Shown here in pieces: positions 23,875-33,761 of a stretch of DNA of 46,217 nt. The position numbers were made by a program, and so were the translations under genes. A model generated the notes under the pieces. The model worked only from the letters and a program-made list of their open reading frames with translations, ran no database searches and was not told the origin of the DNA. The stretch covers positions 1 to 46,217 of the forward strand of contig CACYQD010000024.1 of NCBI GenBank assembly GCA_902776475.1, given 5' to 3'. Source of the stretch: an uncultured Prevotellaceae bacterium. GTDB taxonomy: Bacteria > Bacteroidota > Bacteroidia > Bacteroidales > Bacteroidaceae. The number at the start of each line of letters is the position of its first letter. Position 1 is the stretch's first letter.

Positions 23875-23925
23875 GGCATGGGCTTCTTGCTGTATGAATG
23901 ACAGGGTGAGGGTCCCATGCCTTTT
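23875..23925 (+). terminator. Probable terminator after the small secreted protein
   Basis: 8 bp stem GGCATGGG/CCCATGCC with a long loop of 31 nt, followed by TTTT. It separates this gene from the sigma factor gene. Confidence 0.5.
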
Positions 23926-23951
23926 GTATAACTATCAGGGGAAATTGTTTT

Positions 23952-24506
23952 ATGCCATACGACGGGAGTGACCTTCTCAAACAATTGTCAGACCCCCATC
24001 AGAAGCGGAAAGCTTTCGAGCAAATCGTGCGTCAGTACAGTGAGACCCTGTACTGGAAAATTCGGCGTATTGTCCTCACGCATGATGATGCTAATGACGT
24101 ATTGCAGAACACATTTGTGAAAGCATGGGTCAATTTGGATGATTTCCAGAACCTTTCCAAGATTTCCACATGGCTCTACCGGATAGCGGTGAACGAATCC
24201 CTTGATTTCCTGCGAAAAAACAAGCACAGCTTTGATGCCAGCGTAGATGAGATGGCCGGAGTGGCCAACTTGCTGTTGGCCGACGACTATTTCGACGGCG
24301 ATCAGGCGCAGGCTTTGTTGCAGGAGGCCATCGCCAAGTTGCCCGACGTGCAGCGGACGGTTTTCACGTTGAGATATTACGACAATATGAAATACAGCGA
24401 GATGAGCAAGGTGCTTCATACATCCGAAGGTGCATTGAAGGCCTCGTATCATATCGCCGTGCAGAAAGTGACTGATTATCTGAAAAACAGCAAATTATAC
24501 CAATAA
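23952..24506 (+). CDS. ECF-type RNA polymerase sigma factor
   Basis: 184 residues, the size of an extracytoplasmic function (sigma-70 family) factor. Region 2 covers about residues 20-90, including DDANDVLQNTFVKAWVNLDDF and ISTWLYRIAVNESLDFLR. Region 4 covers about 115-180, with LPDVQRTVFTLRYYDNMKYSEM and a helix-turn-helix. No anti-sigma gene follows. Instead an alcohol dehydrogenase starts 15 nt later, then a MATE exporter. No consensus -7/-33 pair was found upstream, so it may depend on itself or another sigma factor; that is inference. Confidence 0.93.
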   Translation: MPYDGSDLLKQLSDPHQKRKAFEQIVRQYSETLYWKIRRIVLTHDDANDVLQNTFVKAWVNLDDFQNLSKISTWLYRIAVNESLDFLRKNKHSFDASVDEMAGVANLLLADDYFDGDQAQALLQEAIAKLPDVQRTVFTLRYYDNMKYSEMSKVLHTSEGALKASYHIAVQKVTDYLKNSKLYQ

Positions 24507-24521
24507 CTAATAATCATTGTT

Positions 24522-25703
24522 ATGAAAGACTTCAATTTCTATGCACCTACAGAGATCGTCTTCGGACAGAACTCAGAAGAACAAGTGGCCGGACTGGTCA
24601 GGAAGTATGGAGGACAAAAGGTGCTGGTTCATTATGGTGGAAACAGCGCAAGGCGTTCGGGCTTGCTCGACAAGATGTTCGGACTGTTGCGTGAGAACAA
24701 TATCCCATTTGTAGAATTGGGTGGGGTGGTTCCCAACCCAAGATTGTCTCTGGTAAAGAAAGGCATTCAACTGTGCAGGGACGAGAAGGTGGATTTCATA
24801 CTCGCTGTAGGAGGAGGAAGTGTCATCGACTCGGCCAAAGCCATCGGTTATGGTGTGGGCTATGAAGGAGAACCCTGGGATTTCTGGATGGGAAAAGCCG
24901 TACCGAAATCATGCCTCCCGATTGGTGCCGTGCTCACCATTCCGGCTGCCGGTTCTGAGATGAGCAACAGTTGTGTCATCACCAATGATGCCAATAATGA
25001 TAAGCGTGGAATCAACAGCAACCTGTGCCGGTGCAAGTTTTGTATCATGAATCCGGAACGGACTTTCACGCTTCCTACCTATCAGACGGCTGCAGGAGCG
25101 ACCGATATCATGATGCACACCATGGAACGTTATTTCACCGTCCATGATGACATGACTCTTACTGATGCTTTGGCTGAAGCCCTTCTCCGCACCGTCAAGG
25201 ATAGTGCCCTTGAGGTGATGCGCAATCCGATGGATTACCGCCACAGGGCGCAGATCATGTGGGCTGGAAGTCTCTCTCACAATGACTTGATGGAATGTGG
25301 GTCGACCAAGGACTTCGCCACTCACAAACTGGAGCATGAGCTGAGTGCCATGTTTGATGTCACTCATGGCGCAGGTCTGGCTGCCATCTGGGGAAGCTGG
25401 GCCCGCTATGTGCTCCCGGGCCACGAGGCACGCTTCGCCAGGTTTGCCGTCAATGTCATGGGAGTAGACAATGATTTCACAGATGTGCGGCGTACAGCAG
25501 AAAAAGGCATTGAGGCCACCGAGCGTTTCTTTGCCCAGTTGGGAATGCCCATCAGCATTCACGAACTCCTCGGGCGTGACATCACCGACGAGGAGATCGA
25601 GGAAATGGCCAGAAGGGCAAGTCACGACGGCGAAATTTCATTGGGCAACATCCGTGTCTTGAAACGCGCTGACTTGGTGGAAATCTACAAGTTGGCCAGA
25701 TAA
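24522..25703 (+). CDS. Iron-containing alcohol dehydrogenase (BDH/YqhD type)
   Basis: 393 residues of the iron-dependent (group III) alcohol dehydrogenase family. The NAD(P) motif AVGGGSVIDSAK lies near residue 95. The four metal ligands are Asp195, His199, His268 and His282, at the positions usual for YqhD/butanol dehydrogenases. Members reduce aldehydes, often toxic short or oxidised ones, mostly with NADPH. The close link to a sigma factor and an exporter hints at an aldehyde or metabolite stress response, which is inference. Length and start are normal, and 15 nt separate it from the sigma gene. Confidence 0.93.
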   Translation: MKDFNFYAPTEIVFGQNSEEQVAGLVRKYGGQKVLVHYGGNSARRSGLLDKMFGLLRENNIPFVELGGVVPNPRLSLVKKGIQLCRDEKVDFILAVGGGSVIDSAKAIGYGVGYEGEPWDFWMGKAVPKSCLPIGAVLTIPAAGSEMSNSCVITNDANNDKRGINSNLCRCKFCIMNPERTFTLPTYQTAAGATDIMMHTMERYFTVHDDMTLTDALAEALLRTVKDSALEVMRNPMDYRHRAQIMWAGSLSHNDLMECGSTKDFATHKLEHELSAMFDVTHGAGLAAIWGSWARYVLPGHEARFARFAVNVMGVDNDFTDVRRTAEKGIEATERFFAQLGMPISIHELLGRDITDEEIEEMARRASHDGEISLGNIRVLKRADLVEIYKLAR

Positions 25704-25711
25704 TCCTCGTG

Positions 25712-27010
25712 ATGGGGACACTCAACCGACAGATATTGCGCCTGGCGCTGCCCTCTATCGTGTCCAACATCACCGTTCCATTGCTTGGTTTGGTGGATGT
25801 GGCTATCGTAGGACACATGGGCAGTCCCGCCTATATTGGTGCCATATCTGTCGGTTCGATGATTTTCAATGTCATCTATTGGGTCTTCGGTTTTCTCAGG
25901 ATGGGAACGAGCGGACTGACCTCACAGGCTTTAGGCCGCCGTGACCTGACTGCTGTGGTTCAGATGCTTTGCAGGTCCGTGACAGTGGGACTGGTGGTGG
26001 CACTGATGATTATCGTCTTGCAGGTGCCCATTCGTCAATTGGCCCTGAATGTGGTTGCTCCAGAACCAGAAACCAGCCGGCTGGTGGTGACCTACTTCAA
26101 TATCTGCGTGTGGGGAGCACCTGCCATGTTGGCTCTTTCTGGACTTACCGGCTGGTATATCGGGATGCAGAATACGCGTGTCCCAATGGTGGTTTCCATC
26201 TTCCAGAATGTGGTCAATATCGTGGCCAGCTTGTTCCTCGTCTATGGATGCGGCATGAAGGTGGAAGGGGTGGCTCTTGGCACGTTGACTGCCCAATACG
26301 CGGGGGTGGGACTGTCTGTGCTCCTGTTGTCAAGATTTTACTCAAGATTGACAAAATACTTCAAACGGGACGGATTGTTTAATTTTGTTAAAATGTTGGA
26401 TTTTTTTAGAGTTAATTCCGACATTTTCCTAAGAACGGTTTGTTTGGTTGCTGTCAATTTTTATTTCTTGTCAGCTGGTTCCAGACAAGGAACGATCATC
26501 TTGGCAGTCAACACTCTTCTCATGCAATTATTCATTCTTTTCTCCTATTTCCTCGATGGTTTTGCCTTCGCAGGGGAAGCGCTCTGCGGAAAGCATTATG
26601 GTGCATCCAACTCGCAGGCTTTTCATCAAACCATCAAGAGGGTCATGCTCTGGGGATGGTTGACCGCTTGCGTGTTTTCTGCATTCTATCTTATTGGAGG
26701 AGAGGCTTTTCTGAGATTGTTGACTGATGAAATGCAGGTTGTGGATGCCGCATCATCCTTTTTCCCCTGGGCTGTTGCTGTGCCTCTTGTCGGGGTGACG
26801 GCATTTGTGTGGGATGGCGTGTTTATCGGAATGACCGCTACCCGTGGCATGCTGCTCTCCTCGTTTTTGGCGACGGTGGCTTTCTTTGCCGTCTATCTCC
26901 TCTTCCGTCGGGGGATGGGTAACCACGCGCTATGGATGGCTTTTGCCATCTTTCTTGCTGTAAGGAGCGTGGTACAGACAGCCATTTTTCGGAAATGTTA
27001 TAAAAAATGA
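25712..27010 (+). CDS. MATE family efflux transporter (DinF-like)
   Basis: 432 residues with about 12 hydrophobic segments in two halves. MATE features include ALPSIVSNITVPLLGLVDVAIVGHMGS in helix 1-2 and the GTSGLTSQALGRRDL stretch. The family exports drugs or metabolites using Na+ or H+. It belongs with the DinF-like subgroup by its short N-terminus. The start is the ATG at 25712; a GTG one codon earlier is possible. Eight bases separate it from the dehydrogenase stop, so it is probably co-transcribed. Confidence 0.92.
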   Translation: MGTLNRQILRLALPSIVSNITVPLLGLVDVAIVGHMGSPAYIGAISVGSMIFNVIYWVFGFLRMGTSGLTSQALGRRDLTAVVQMLCRSVTVGLVVALMIIVLQVPIRQLALNVVAPEPETSRLVVTYFNICVWGAPAMLALSGLTGWYIGMQNTRVPMVVSIFQNVVNIVASLFLVYGCGMKVEGVALGTLTAQYAGVGLSVLLLSRFYSRLTKYFKRDGLFNFVKMLDFFRVNSDIFLRTVCLVAVNFYFLSAGSRQGTIILAVNTLLMQLFILFSYFLDGFAFAGEALCGKHYGASNSQAFHQTIKRVMLWGWLTACVFSAFYLIGGEAFLRLLTDEMQVVDAASSFFPWAVAVPLVGVTAFVWDGVFIGMTATRGMLLSSFLATVAFFAVYLLFRRGMGNHALWMAFAIFLAVRSVVQTAIFRKCYKK

Positions 27011-27095
27011 TTCTTTCTTTTTTTGAAATTTGCTTTTTGACTTCAGGTTATTATAAATAATTATTATATAAAAAGGCATTTTTTCAAGAAAAACC

Positions 27096-27126
27096 TTTGG
27101 TTTTAAGGGCTTTTTTCCTAACTTTG
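27096..27126 (+). promoter_or_regulatory. Promoter of the alpha-2-macroglobulin operon
   Basis: -33 TTTG (27096-27099), 19 bp spacer, -7 box TAACTTTG (27119-27126). It is about 20 bases before the start codon and probably drives the genes through ispH. Confidence 0.78.
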
Positions 27127-27146
27127 CACGGATATCGACTAATTTT

Positions 27147-30100
27147 ATGGCCATGGTTAGATTGATTTGTATATTATTCACGATTATTGCTATGCCGATA
27201 AGTATGTCTTCTCAGTCCTTCTCCGACCTTTGGGGAAAGTTCAGCGAGGCCCAGAAAAAGGACTTGCCCAAGACCCAGATAGAGGTACTTCAGAACATTA
27301 TTGACAAAGCAGAGAATAGTCGTGAGTATGGCCATTTGCTCAAAGCCCAGCTGAAGAAAGTGGAAGCTGTCACAGCGATTACACCCGACTCCCTGAATGT
27401 AGAAGTGGACAAGCTTGTCCAGCTGGAGAAGAAGGCTGAGACGCGCAATCCGGTGCTCGCCGCTGTTTATCAGGCTGTTTTGGGAGCCGTCTATCAGCGC
27501 AACCCGACACTTGATGAGAAATGCGATGAGATCAGTAAAAACTATTTTGCCAAGGCCATGTCGAATCCCACCCTGCTGGCTTCGACAAAGACGGATGCTT
27601 TTGTGCCATTGCTGATCAAGGGAGATGACAGTCAGTATTACAATCACGACCTGCTCAGTCCCATCGCATCGTTGGCTGGCGACATGGAAGCCTTGCATTT
27701 ATACTATTCTCAGAATGGTAACCGTGAGGCTGCCTGTTTGTCGGCTTGCCAATTGCTGAAGTTGAAATCAGGCCGTTCGGGTATTCTGTCCCAGAAGGAA
27801 AGGACAGCCCTCCTTCAGGAAGTCGATTCTTTGATCGACATTTATGGTGATCTGGATGTCGCAGGTGAACTGGCCATTCAGAAGGCGCAATTGCTTTCCT
27901 CTGAGCGCAGCATTACGGCAGCGGAGAGAATACAGTATGTGGATGACGCCAGGGCTCGATGGAGCAACTGGCCAAGAATCAATACGCTGTTGGATTTCCG
28001 CAATATGTGGATCAATCCGCAGTTCACAGTCGATTTTGGCAGTTTGATGCTGCTGCCTGGTACCACCCGCACAGTGAAGTTGAGTTACATCCGGCATATC
28101 AATGCCATCACCATGCGGATTGTGAGGGTGAATGTGGATGGAGGCCGGATATACAATCTTTCCAACGACAAGGATTGGGAGGAAATAGAGAATGCCATTG
28201 TCACCGGCAGCGACATCGTTTCGCGCCGGGAGTACACGGGTCATCCCGACTATGAGTTGTTTGAGGATTCCGTCAGTATCGGTCCCCTGCCGCTTGGTGC
28301 CTATCTCGCAGAATTCAAAAGTGATGTCAAGGGTGTGGAAACCGTCAGGATGCTCTTCTATGTGAGTGATGTCTTCCTGCTCTCCCAACCGCTTCCCAAA
28401 GGCAAAGAGCGCCATATCGTGGTCAGCGCCACAACAGGAAAACCGCTCAAGAACGCCAAAGTGAGAATCAGCGAGTACCGGGATACGATAGTGGTGGACT
28501 GCAACAAAAAAGGCGAGGCGACGGTGGAGAAAAGCGGCGATAACAATTGGAACGGGCAATTCTTCGCATATACTCCTGATGACAAATACTGCCCTGAGAA
28601 GAATTTCTGGAGACGAAACTATACCTACAATGCCGTCAGGCCTGAAACTACTTATTATCGCATCTTCACCGACAGAAGTATCTACAGACCTGGACAAACC
28701 GTTCAGGCGGCGGTTATGGCGTTCGTCAATCGAGAAGGTGTGACCACCAATGTGATTTCAGGCAAGTCGTTGAAGGTCATGCTTCGTGACGCCAATCATA
28801 AGCTTATTGCCACCAAGGAGGTGGTGACTGACGAATTCGGCAAGGCACCGGTAGATTTCACCCTTCCGGAGTCAGGACTGACCGGCCGCTTCTTTATCTC
28901 TACGGAGTCAGAAACAACCAGTTTCATGGTGGAAGAATACAAGCGCCCCACCTTCGATTTGGAGTTTGACACTTATGACCAACCCTACAAAAACGGTGAT
29001 ATCATTTCGGTCAAAGGCCATGCCAAAACTTATTCCGGCGTTCCGGTACAGTCGGCCAAAGTGAGCTACACCGTATCCAGGAAGAGGAATTCCTGGTGGT
29101 GGAATCCCGGCGGTCATGACGAGGGCGACGCAGAACTGCTTGTCGATTCGACCACTACGGATGAAAAGGGTTGTTTTGTCATCAAGATGCCGATGCAGCT
29201 CCCGGAATCTTCTGAAATAGCTCTGAACTATCGCAGCCCTCAATTCTACAGGATTGTCGCGGAGGTTGTCGTGACCGATCAGGCCGGCGAGAGCCATGAT
29301 GGAGAATGCTCGATGCCCATTTCCAACAGGGAAAAGGCTTTCTCGTTCACGATGCCCAAGAACATTGAGCGAGGCCAGACGGAACCTGTGACTTTCCATC
29401 TCAGAAATCTTGTCGGCAACCCTGTTGACGGTGAGGTGACTTACACGATCGATGACCATGAGGACCGCTATACGGTGAAAGCCAACACACCTGTGGACGT
29501 GTGGGAGTCGCCATGGCTCAAGAATTCCGGCAAGCATATCATCAATGCTGTTTGCGAGGGTGATACAGTAAAGGCTGAGTTTGTCCTCTTCTCACTCAAC
29601 GACAAGAAACCATCTTTTCAGACGCATGATTGGTTTTACGCCTCAAAGGATCAATTCCCCAATGATGGCTCTCCTGTTTATGTGCAGGTAGGCTCCTCTG
29701 ATCCTGAGACAATGGTTTTCTATCAGGTGTTCTCTGAGGATAACGTTTTGGAACAGGGCTCTTTCAAACTCGATAATGCCAATCAGACCCGGGAATGGGT
29801 GTACAAGGAAGAGTATGGCACGGGAGTTCTTCTTACTTACGCCTGGGTCAGGGATGGTGTGGCTTACACCCATGAGCATCAGATCACAAGACCATTGCCC
29901 GACAAGCGCATTATCTTGAATTGGGAGTCTTTCCGCGACCGGCTCACCCCGGGATCGGAAGAAGAATGGACCTTAAGGGCCACTTATCCCGATGGAAAAC
30001 CTGCTGACGCTCAGATGGTCGCCACAATTTATGACCATTCTCTCGATCAGATCAATCAGCACAGCTGGTGGTTCAATCCTTATATCAGGGTGAACGTTCC

Positions 30101-32654
30101 TCATGCTGGGTGGAACGCGACATCATACAACTCGTTGTATTCGAAAGCCAGCAATCCCATCACGTATCAGAAAGTCCCGGCTTTGAATTTCACCCATTTT
30201 GATGAGACTGTGTTCACTTTCTGGAATCCAAGGGTTCGGATGTATAAGAGTGTGGGTAGCAGAGGCATGGTGCTCCAAGAAGTTGCTCTGCGTGCGCCAA
30301 TGGCAGAGGCTAATGCTGCTTCTGCCAAGGTTGCTATGGATAGTAGTGCAGACTTGTATGATTCTTTGGAAGAGTCTAAGGCCGTTGAGGAGGATAACAG
30401 TGCAGGAAGTGAGGAAAAAGTGGCTGATCAATTGAGGGAGAACCTCAATGAGACAGCTGCATTCTTCCCTCAGGCAGCGGTAGATCAGAATGGAAGGATT
30501 ACCTTGAAATTCCGTCTTCCTGAGTCGGTGACGACCTGGCGGATCATGGGCCTCGTGACGGACAAGGAGTTGAATCATGGTTCCATCACCTCAGATGCTG
30601 TGGCACAGAAAGACGTGATGATCGTGCCCAATATGCCGCGGTTTGTCAGATTGGGAGACCATGCGCAGATCTCTGCTCAAATTTTCAACACGACCGACCA
30701 TCCTGTGCAGGGAAAGGCTTTGATAGAATTGTCTGACCCGGAGAGTGAAGCAGTTGTCTTCAGCCAGACCAAAGATTTCAGCGTCGATGTGGAACAGACC
30801 GCTGCAGTGACCTTCGACTATCTGCCTGAAGGAATGCCCCGGTTGCTCGTCTGCAAGGTGATGGCGAAAGGCGAAGGCTTCTCCGACGGTGAACAGCACT
30901 ATCTGCCAGTGTTGAGCAATATGGAACTGGTGACCCGTACCCTGCCGTTTACTCAGCATGGGGCACAAGTCAGCACGTTCGACCTCGACCGTCTATTCCC
31001 GAAAGGCATCAGTGATGGTAAACTGACGGTTGAATACACCAACAACCCGGCATGGCTCATGATCCAGGCTCTGCCGACCATGGCAGCTGAGCAGAATGAA
31101 AATGCCATCTCACAGGCCATGTCCTACTATGCCAACACCCTAGGACTGCATATCATGAATATGTCGCCAGCCATCAAGTCCATGGTCTTGAAATGGAATG
31201 AGGAGCAGCAGCAGGATAATCTGGTCAGCAATCTCAACAAGAACGCCGAACTGAAGGACCTTCTGCTTAATGAGACGCCATGGGTGAGCCAAGCTGATCA
31301 CGAAGAGGGACAGAAACGGAGTCTGGTGAAGTTTTTTGACGAGGATACCAACAATCAAAGACGTAGTTCTGCTGTCAAAATACTCCGGGAGTTGCAGAAT
31401 TCCGACGGTTCATGGTCTTGGTGGAAAGGCATGGAAGGCAGCCCCTATATGACAGTGGCTGTCAGCGAGATGCTGATCCGTCTCAATGTGTTGGCAGGCA
31501 AACAGTCTGATACTCAGGGAATGATCAACAGGGCTTGTTCCTATATGGGTACGAAACTGATCGAGGACATGAACGAGATCAAAAAATTGCAGCAGAAAGG
31601 TAAGAAGCGATTGCCAAGTGAACTTTCCTTGCATATTCTCTACAACCTTGCACTGGATGGCAGGACATTGTCTGACCAAGTGCAGGAGGCTGCTGACTTC
31701 CTCATCGGACTCTTTGAAAAGGAGTCGCCGGCATTCACGATTTACGGAAAAGCTCATGGTGCGGTCATCCTTGCCCATTATGGCAGGAAACAAAAGGCCG
31801 AGGAATATATGAAGAGCCTGGATGAATATGCGGTCTCGACCGAAGAAATGGGAAGATATTATGATACGCGTAAAGCCCAGTATTCATGGTGCAGCTATCT
31901 CATCCCTACAGAGGTGGCGGCTATCGAGGCCTACAAGAGGCTGAAGCCGGATCAGACGAAGGTGGTGGACGAGATGAGAAGATGGCTCCTCCAGCAAAAG
32001 CGTGCTCAGATGTGGAACACGCCGGTCAACAGCGTCGACGCGGTGTATGCCTTCCTCGAAGGCAACCTGGAGAGTCTCGACAATGGCGTGGAGTCTCGTA
32101 TCTCTCTTGATGGCCAGACCATGCAGATGCCGCAGGCTACTGCTGGTGTGGGATATGTGAAGCAGGCAGTGGCGTATGACGGACAACGGAAAGTGGAGGT
32201 GGAGAAATCGTCCAGCGGAACTTCCTGGGGTGCCATCTATGCGCAGTTCATGCAGAAGGCCATGGATGTGGAGAAATCTTCCGCAGGTCTGACAGTGACA
32301 CGTGAGGTGCGGACCAGTTCTCCGTCCCTCAAGGTCGGTGACAAGGTGGTGGTGCGCATTACGGTCAAGGCTGAGCGCGACATGGACTTTGTCGAGGTGA
32401 TCGACCGCCGGGCTGCCTGTCTCGAACCGGTCAGCCAGCTCTCGGGATACCATTACGGATACTATATCGCTCCGAAAGACTACACGACAGCCTATTATTT
32501 CAACAAAATGCCGAAAGGCACGCATGTGGTGGAAACTGAGTATTTCATCGACAGGGCTGGTTCTTACGAGTCGGGCACTTGCAAGGCACAATGTGCTTAT
32601 GCTCCCGAATACTCTTCTACTTGCGGAGCATTGAAGTTTGACGTGAACAAATAA
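27147..32654 (+). CDS. Alpha-2-macroglobulin family protein without thioester
   Basis: 1835 residues. A signal peptide (about 1-20) has no lipobox, unlike many bacterial homologues. The macroglobulin part holds the MG2-type motif FTDRSIYRPGQTVQA near 505. The central A2M block has LPESVTTWRIMGLVTD near 1125. A helical thioester-type domain follows (about 1290-1560), and a receptor-binding-like C-terminus closes it. Where thioester members have C-x-E-Q, this one has Ala1313-Ala-Glu-Gln1316, so no covalent trap can form. A stretch rich in Ala, Ser and Glu (about 1050-1095) may be the bait region. Such proteins inhibit proteases in the periplasm. DUF1573 follows 5 nt later. Confidence 0.9.
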   Translation: MAMVRLICILFTIIAMPISMSSQSFSDLWGKFSEAQKKDLPKTQIEVLQNIIDKAENSREYGHLLKAQLKKVEAVTAITPDSLNVEVDKLVQLEKKAETRNPVLAAVYQAVLGAVYQRNPTLDEKCDEISKNYFAKAMSNPTLLASTKTDAFVPLLIKGDDSQYYNHDLLSPIASLAGDMEALHLYYSQNGNREAACLSACQLLKLKSGRSGILSQKERTALLQEVDSLIDIYGDLDVAGELAIQKAQLLSSERSITAAERIQYVDDARARWSNWPRINTLLDFRNMWINPQFTVDFGSLMLLPGTTRTVKLSYIRHINAITMRIVRVNVDGGRIYNLSNDKDWEEIENAIVTGSDIVSRREYTGHPDYELFEDSVSIGPLPLGAYLAEFKSDVKGVETVRMLFYVSDVFLLSQPLPKGKERHIVVSATTGKPLKNAKVRISEYRDTIVVDCNKKGEATVEKSGDNNWNGQFFAYTPDDKYCPEKNFWRRNYTYNAVRPETTYYRIFTDRSIYRPGQTVQAAVMAFVNREGVTTNVISGKSLKVMLRDANHKLIATKEVVTDEFGKAPVDFTLPESGLTGRFFISTESETTSFMVEEYKRPTFDLEFDTYDQPYKNGDIISVKGHAKTYSGVPVQSAKVSYTVSRKRNSWWWNPGGHDEGDAELLVDSTTTDEKGCFVIKMPMQLPESSEIALNYRSPQFYRIVAEVVVTDQAGESHDGECSMPISNREKAFSFTMPKNIERGQTEPVTFHLRNLVGNPVDGEVTYTIDDHEDRYTVKANTPVDVWESPWLKNSGKHIINAVCEGDTVKAEFVLFSLNDKKPSFQTHDWFYASKDQFPNDGSPVYVQVGSSDPETMVFYQVFSEDNVLEQGSFKLDNANQTREWVYKEEYGTGVLLTYAWVRDGVAYTHEHQITRPLPDKRIILNWESFRDRLTPGSEEEWTLRATYPDGKPADAQMVATIYDHSLDQINQHSWWFNPYIRVNVPHAGWNATSYNSLYSKASNPITYQKVPALNFTHFDETVFTFWNPRVRMYKSVGSRGMVLQEVALRAPMAEANAASAKVAMDSSADLYDSLEESKAVEEDNSAGSEEKVADQLRENLNETAAFFPQAAVDQNGRITLKFRLPESVTTWRIMGLVTDKELNHGSITSDAVAQKDVMIVPNMPRFVRLGDHAQISAQIFNTTDHPVQGKALIELSDPESEAVVFSQTKDFSVDVEQTAAVTFDYLPEGMPRLLVCKVMAKGEGFSDGEQHYLPVLSNMELVTRTLPFTQHGAQVSTFDLDRLFPKGISDGKLTVEYTNNPAWLMIQALPTMAAEQNENAISQAMSYYANTLGLHIMNMSPAIKSMVLKWNEEQQQDNLVSNLNKNAELKDLLLNETPWVSQADHEEGQKRSLVKFFDEDTNNQRRSSAVKILRELQNSDGSWSWWKGMEGSPYMTVAVSEMLIRLNVLAGKQSDTQGMINRACSYMGTKLIEDMNEIKKLQQKGKKRLPSELSLHILYNLALDGRTLSDQVQEAADFLIGLFEKESPAFTIYGKAHGAVILAHYGRKQKAEEYMKSLDEYAVSTEEMGRYYDTRKAQYSWCSYLIPTEVAAIEAYKRLKPDQTKVVDEMRRWLLQQKRAQMWNTPVNSVDAVYAFLEGNLESLDNGVESRISLDGQTMQMPQATAGVGYVKQAVAYDGQRKVEVEKSSSGTSWGAIYAQFMQKAMDVEKSSAGLTVTREVRTSSPSLKVGDKVVVRITVKAERDMDFVEVIDRRAACLEPVSQLSGYHYGYYIAPKDYTTAYYFNKMPKGTHVVETEYFIDRAGSYESGTCKAQCAYAPEYSSTCGALKFDVNK

Positions 32655-32659
32655 ATGAT

Positions 32660-33745
32660 ATGATACTGAAAAAGAGATACATACTGATTGTCGCCTTAAT
32701 CGCGGTCCTGATGCTGATAGAAGCAGCACCGGCGATGGCGCAGCGTATCTCGACAACCGCTCAAGTCATCGATTGCGGCCAGGTGCTGTTCAGAAAACCG
32801 GTGACCGTGCATTTCGAACTCCTCAACGAGGGAGTGGGGACTGTCAACATCAAGAGTGTCGATACCAGTTGTGGATGCACTGAGGTGAATTACCCCAAGG
32901 GAGTGATCTCCGCCAACAAGCCTTTCGTGGTGTCTGCCACATACGATGCCAAACTGATGGGACATTTCGAGAAATATATCGACATCTATACCAGTGGAGC
33001 ATCCCTGCCTTTCACACTGACCATGAGAGGCGTGGTCGTGGAGGAGATCCATGATTATGAGGGCGAATACCCGTTTATGATCGGAAAGATCAAGGCTGAC
33101 CGCAACGAGGTGATGTTTGACGATGTCCGCAAGGGAGAGAATCCGGTCGAGGAAATCCATATCCTCAATACGACCAGTGATATCGTGACGCCCGTCATCA
33201 TGCACCTGCCCGAATATATGAGGGCTGATGTCTCACCCTCGTCCATCCCTCCCGGTAGATCGGGTGTGGTCTACCTGACCCTCGACTCCAAGCGTATGGG
33301 TGACTATGGCCTTAAACAGGCTTCTGTCTATCTCGGACTCAAGGCAGGTGAGAAAGTGAGCGCTGACAAGGAAATCGACGTGTCGGCCATCTTGATTCCT
33401 TCGTTTGGTGTCGTCACCGACCAGCAACTGCTTTATTCACCTAAAGTGAAATTGTCTGACACCGTGCTTGACCTGGGCAGTTTTGAAGGAAAGAAAAAGA
33501 AGAAAGGAACCATTGTCATCGAGAACCTGGGCAGGACAGATCTGGAAATCTCCAATCTGCAGTTGTTCACACCCGGTCTTACCATTGACCTGAGTGCAAC
33601 TGTCATCCCACCGGGAGAGTCTGCCAAACTCAAGGTTACGGCTGAGAAAAAGTCTCTGAAAGACGTAAGGAAACAACCGAGAATACTTATGATCACCAAT
33701 GACCCGAGAAATCCGAAGGTCATGGTTGATGTCAATATCAAATAA
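32660..33745 (+). CDS. DUF1573 secreted protein
   Basis: 361 residues. A signal peptide (1 to about 28, ending PAMAQ) precedes Ig-like beta domains, the first being DUF1573 with the typical TSCGCTEV motif (Cys71, Cys73). A second domain starts near residue 130. A third, near 260-361, has LDLGSFEGKKKKKGTIVIENLG and ends with NDPRNPKVMVDVNIK, the usual close of such repeats. The function of DUF1573 is not known; an extracytoplasmic adhesion or assembly role is possible. It is translated right after the alpha-2-macroglobulin gene. Confidence 0.87.
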   Translation: MILKKRYILIVALIAVLMLIEAAPAMAQRISTTAQVIDCGQVLFRKPVTVHFELLNEGVGTVNIKSVDTSCGCTEVNYPKGVISANKPFVVSATYDAKLMGHFEKYIDIYTSGASLPFTLTMRGVVVEEIHDYEGEYPFMIGKIKADRNEVMFDDVRKGENPVEEIHILNTTSDIVTPVIMHLPEYMRADVSPSSIPPGRSGVVYLTLDSKRMGDYGLKQASVYLGLKAGEKVSADKEIDVSAILIPSFGVVTDQQLLYSPKVKLSDTVLDLGSFEGKKKKKGTIVIENLGRTDLEISNLQLFTPGLTIDLSATVIPPGESAKLKVTAEKKSLKDVRKQPRILMITNDPRNPKVMVDVNIK

Positions 33746-33761
33746 CGAAAAATAAAGTGCA

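Noticed and set aside
24522-25703. Lactaldehyde reductase FucO, linking to fkp
   Set aside because: The length, GGGSVIDSAK context and ligand spacing fit the YqhD/butanol dehydrogenase group better, and no fucose catabolic genes are adjacent.
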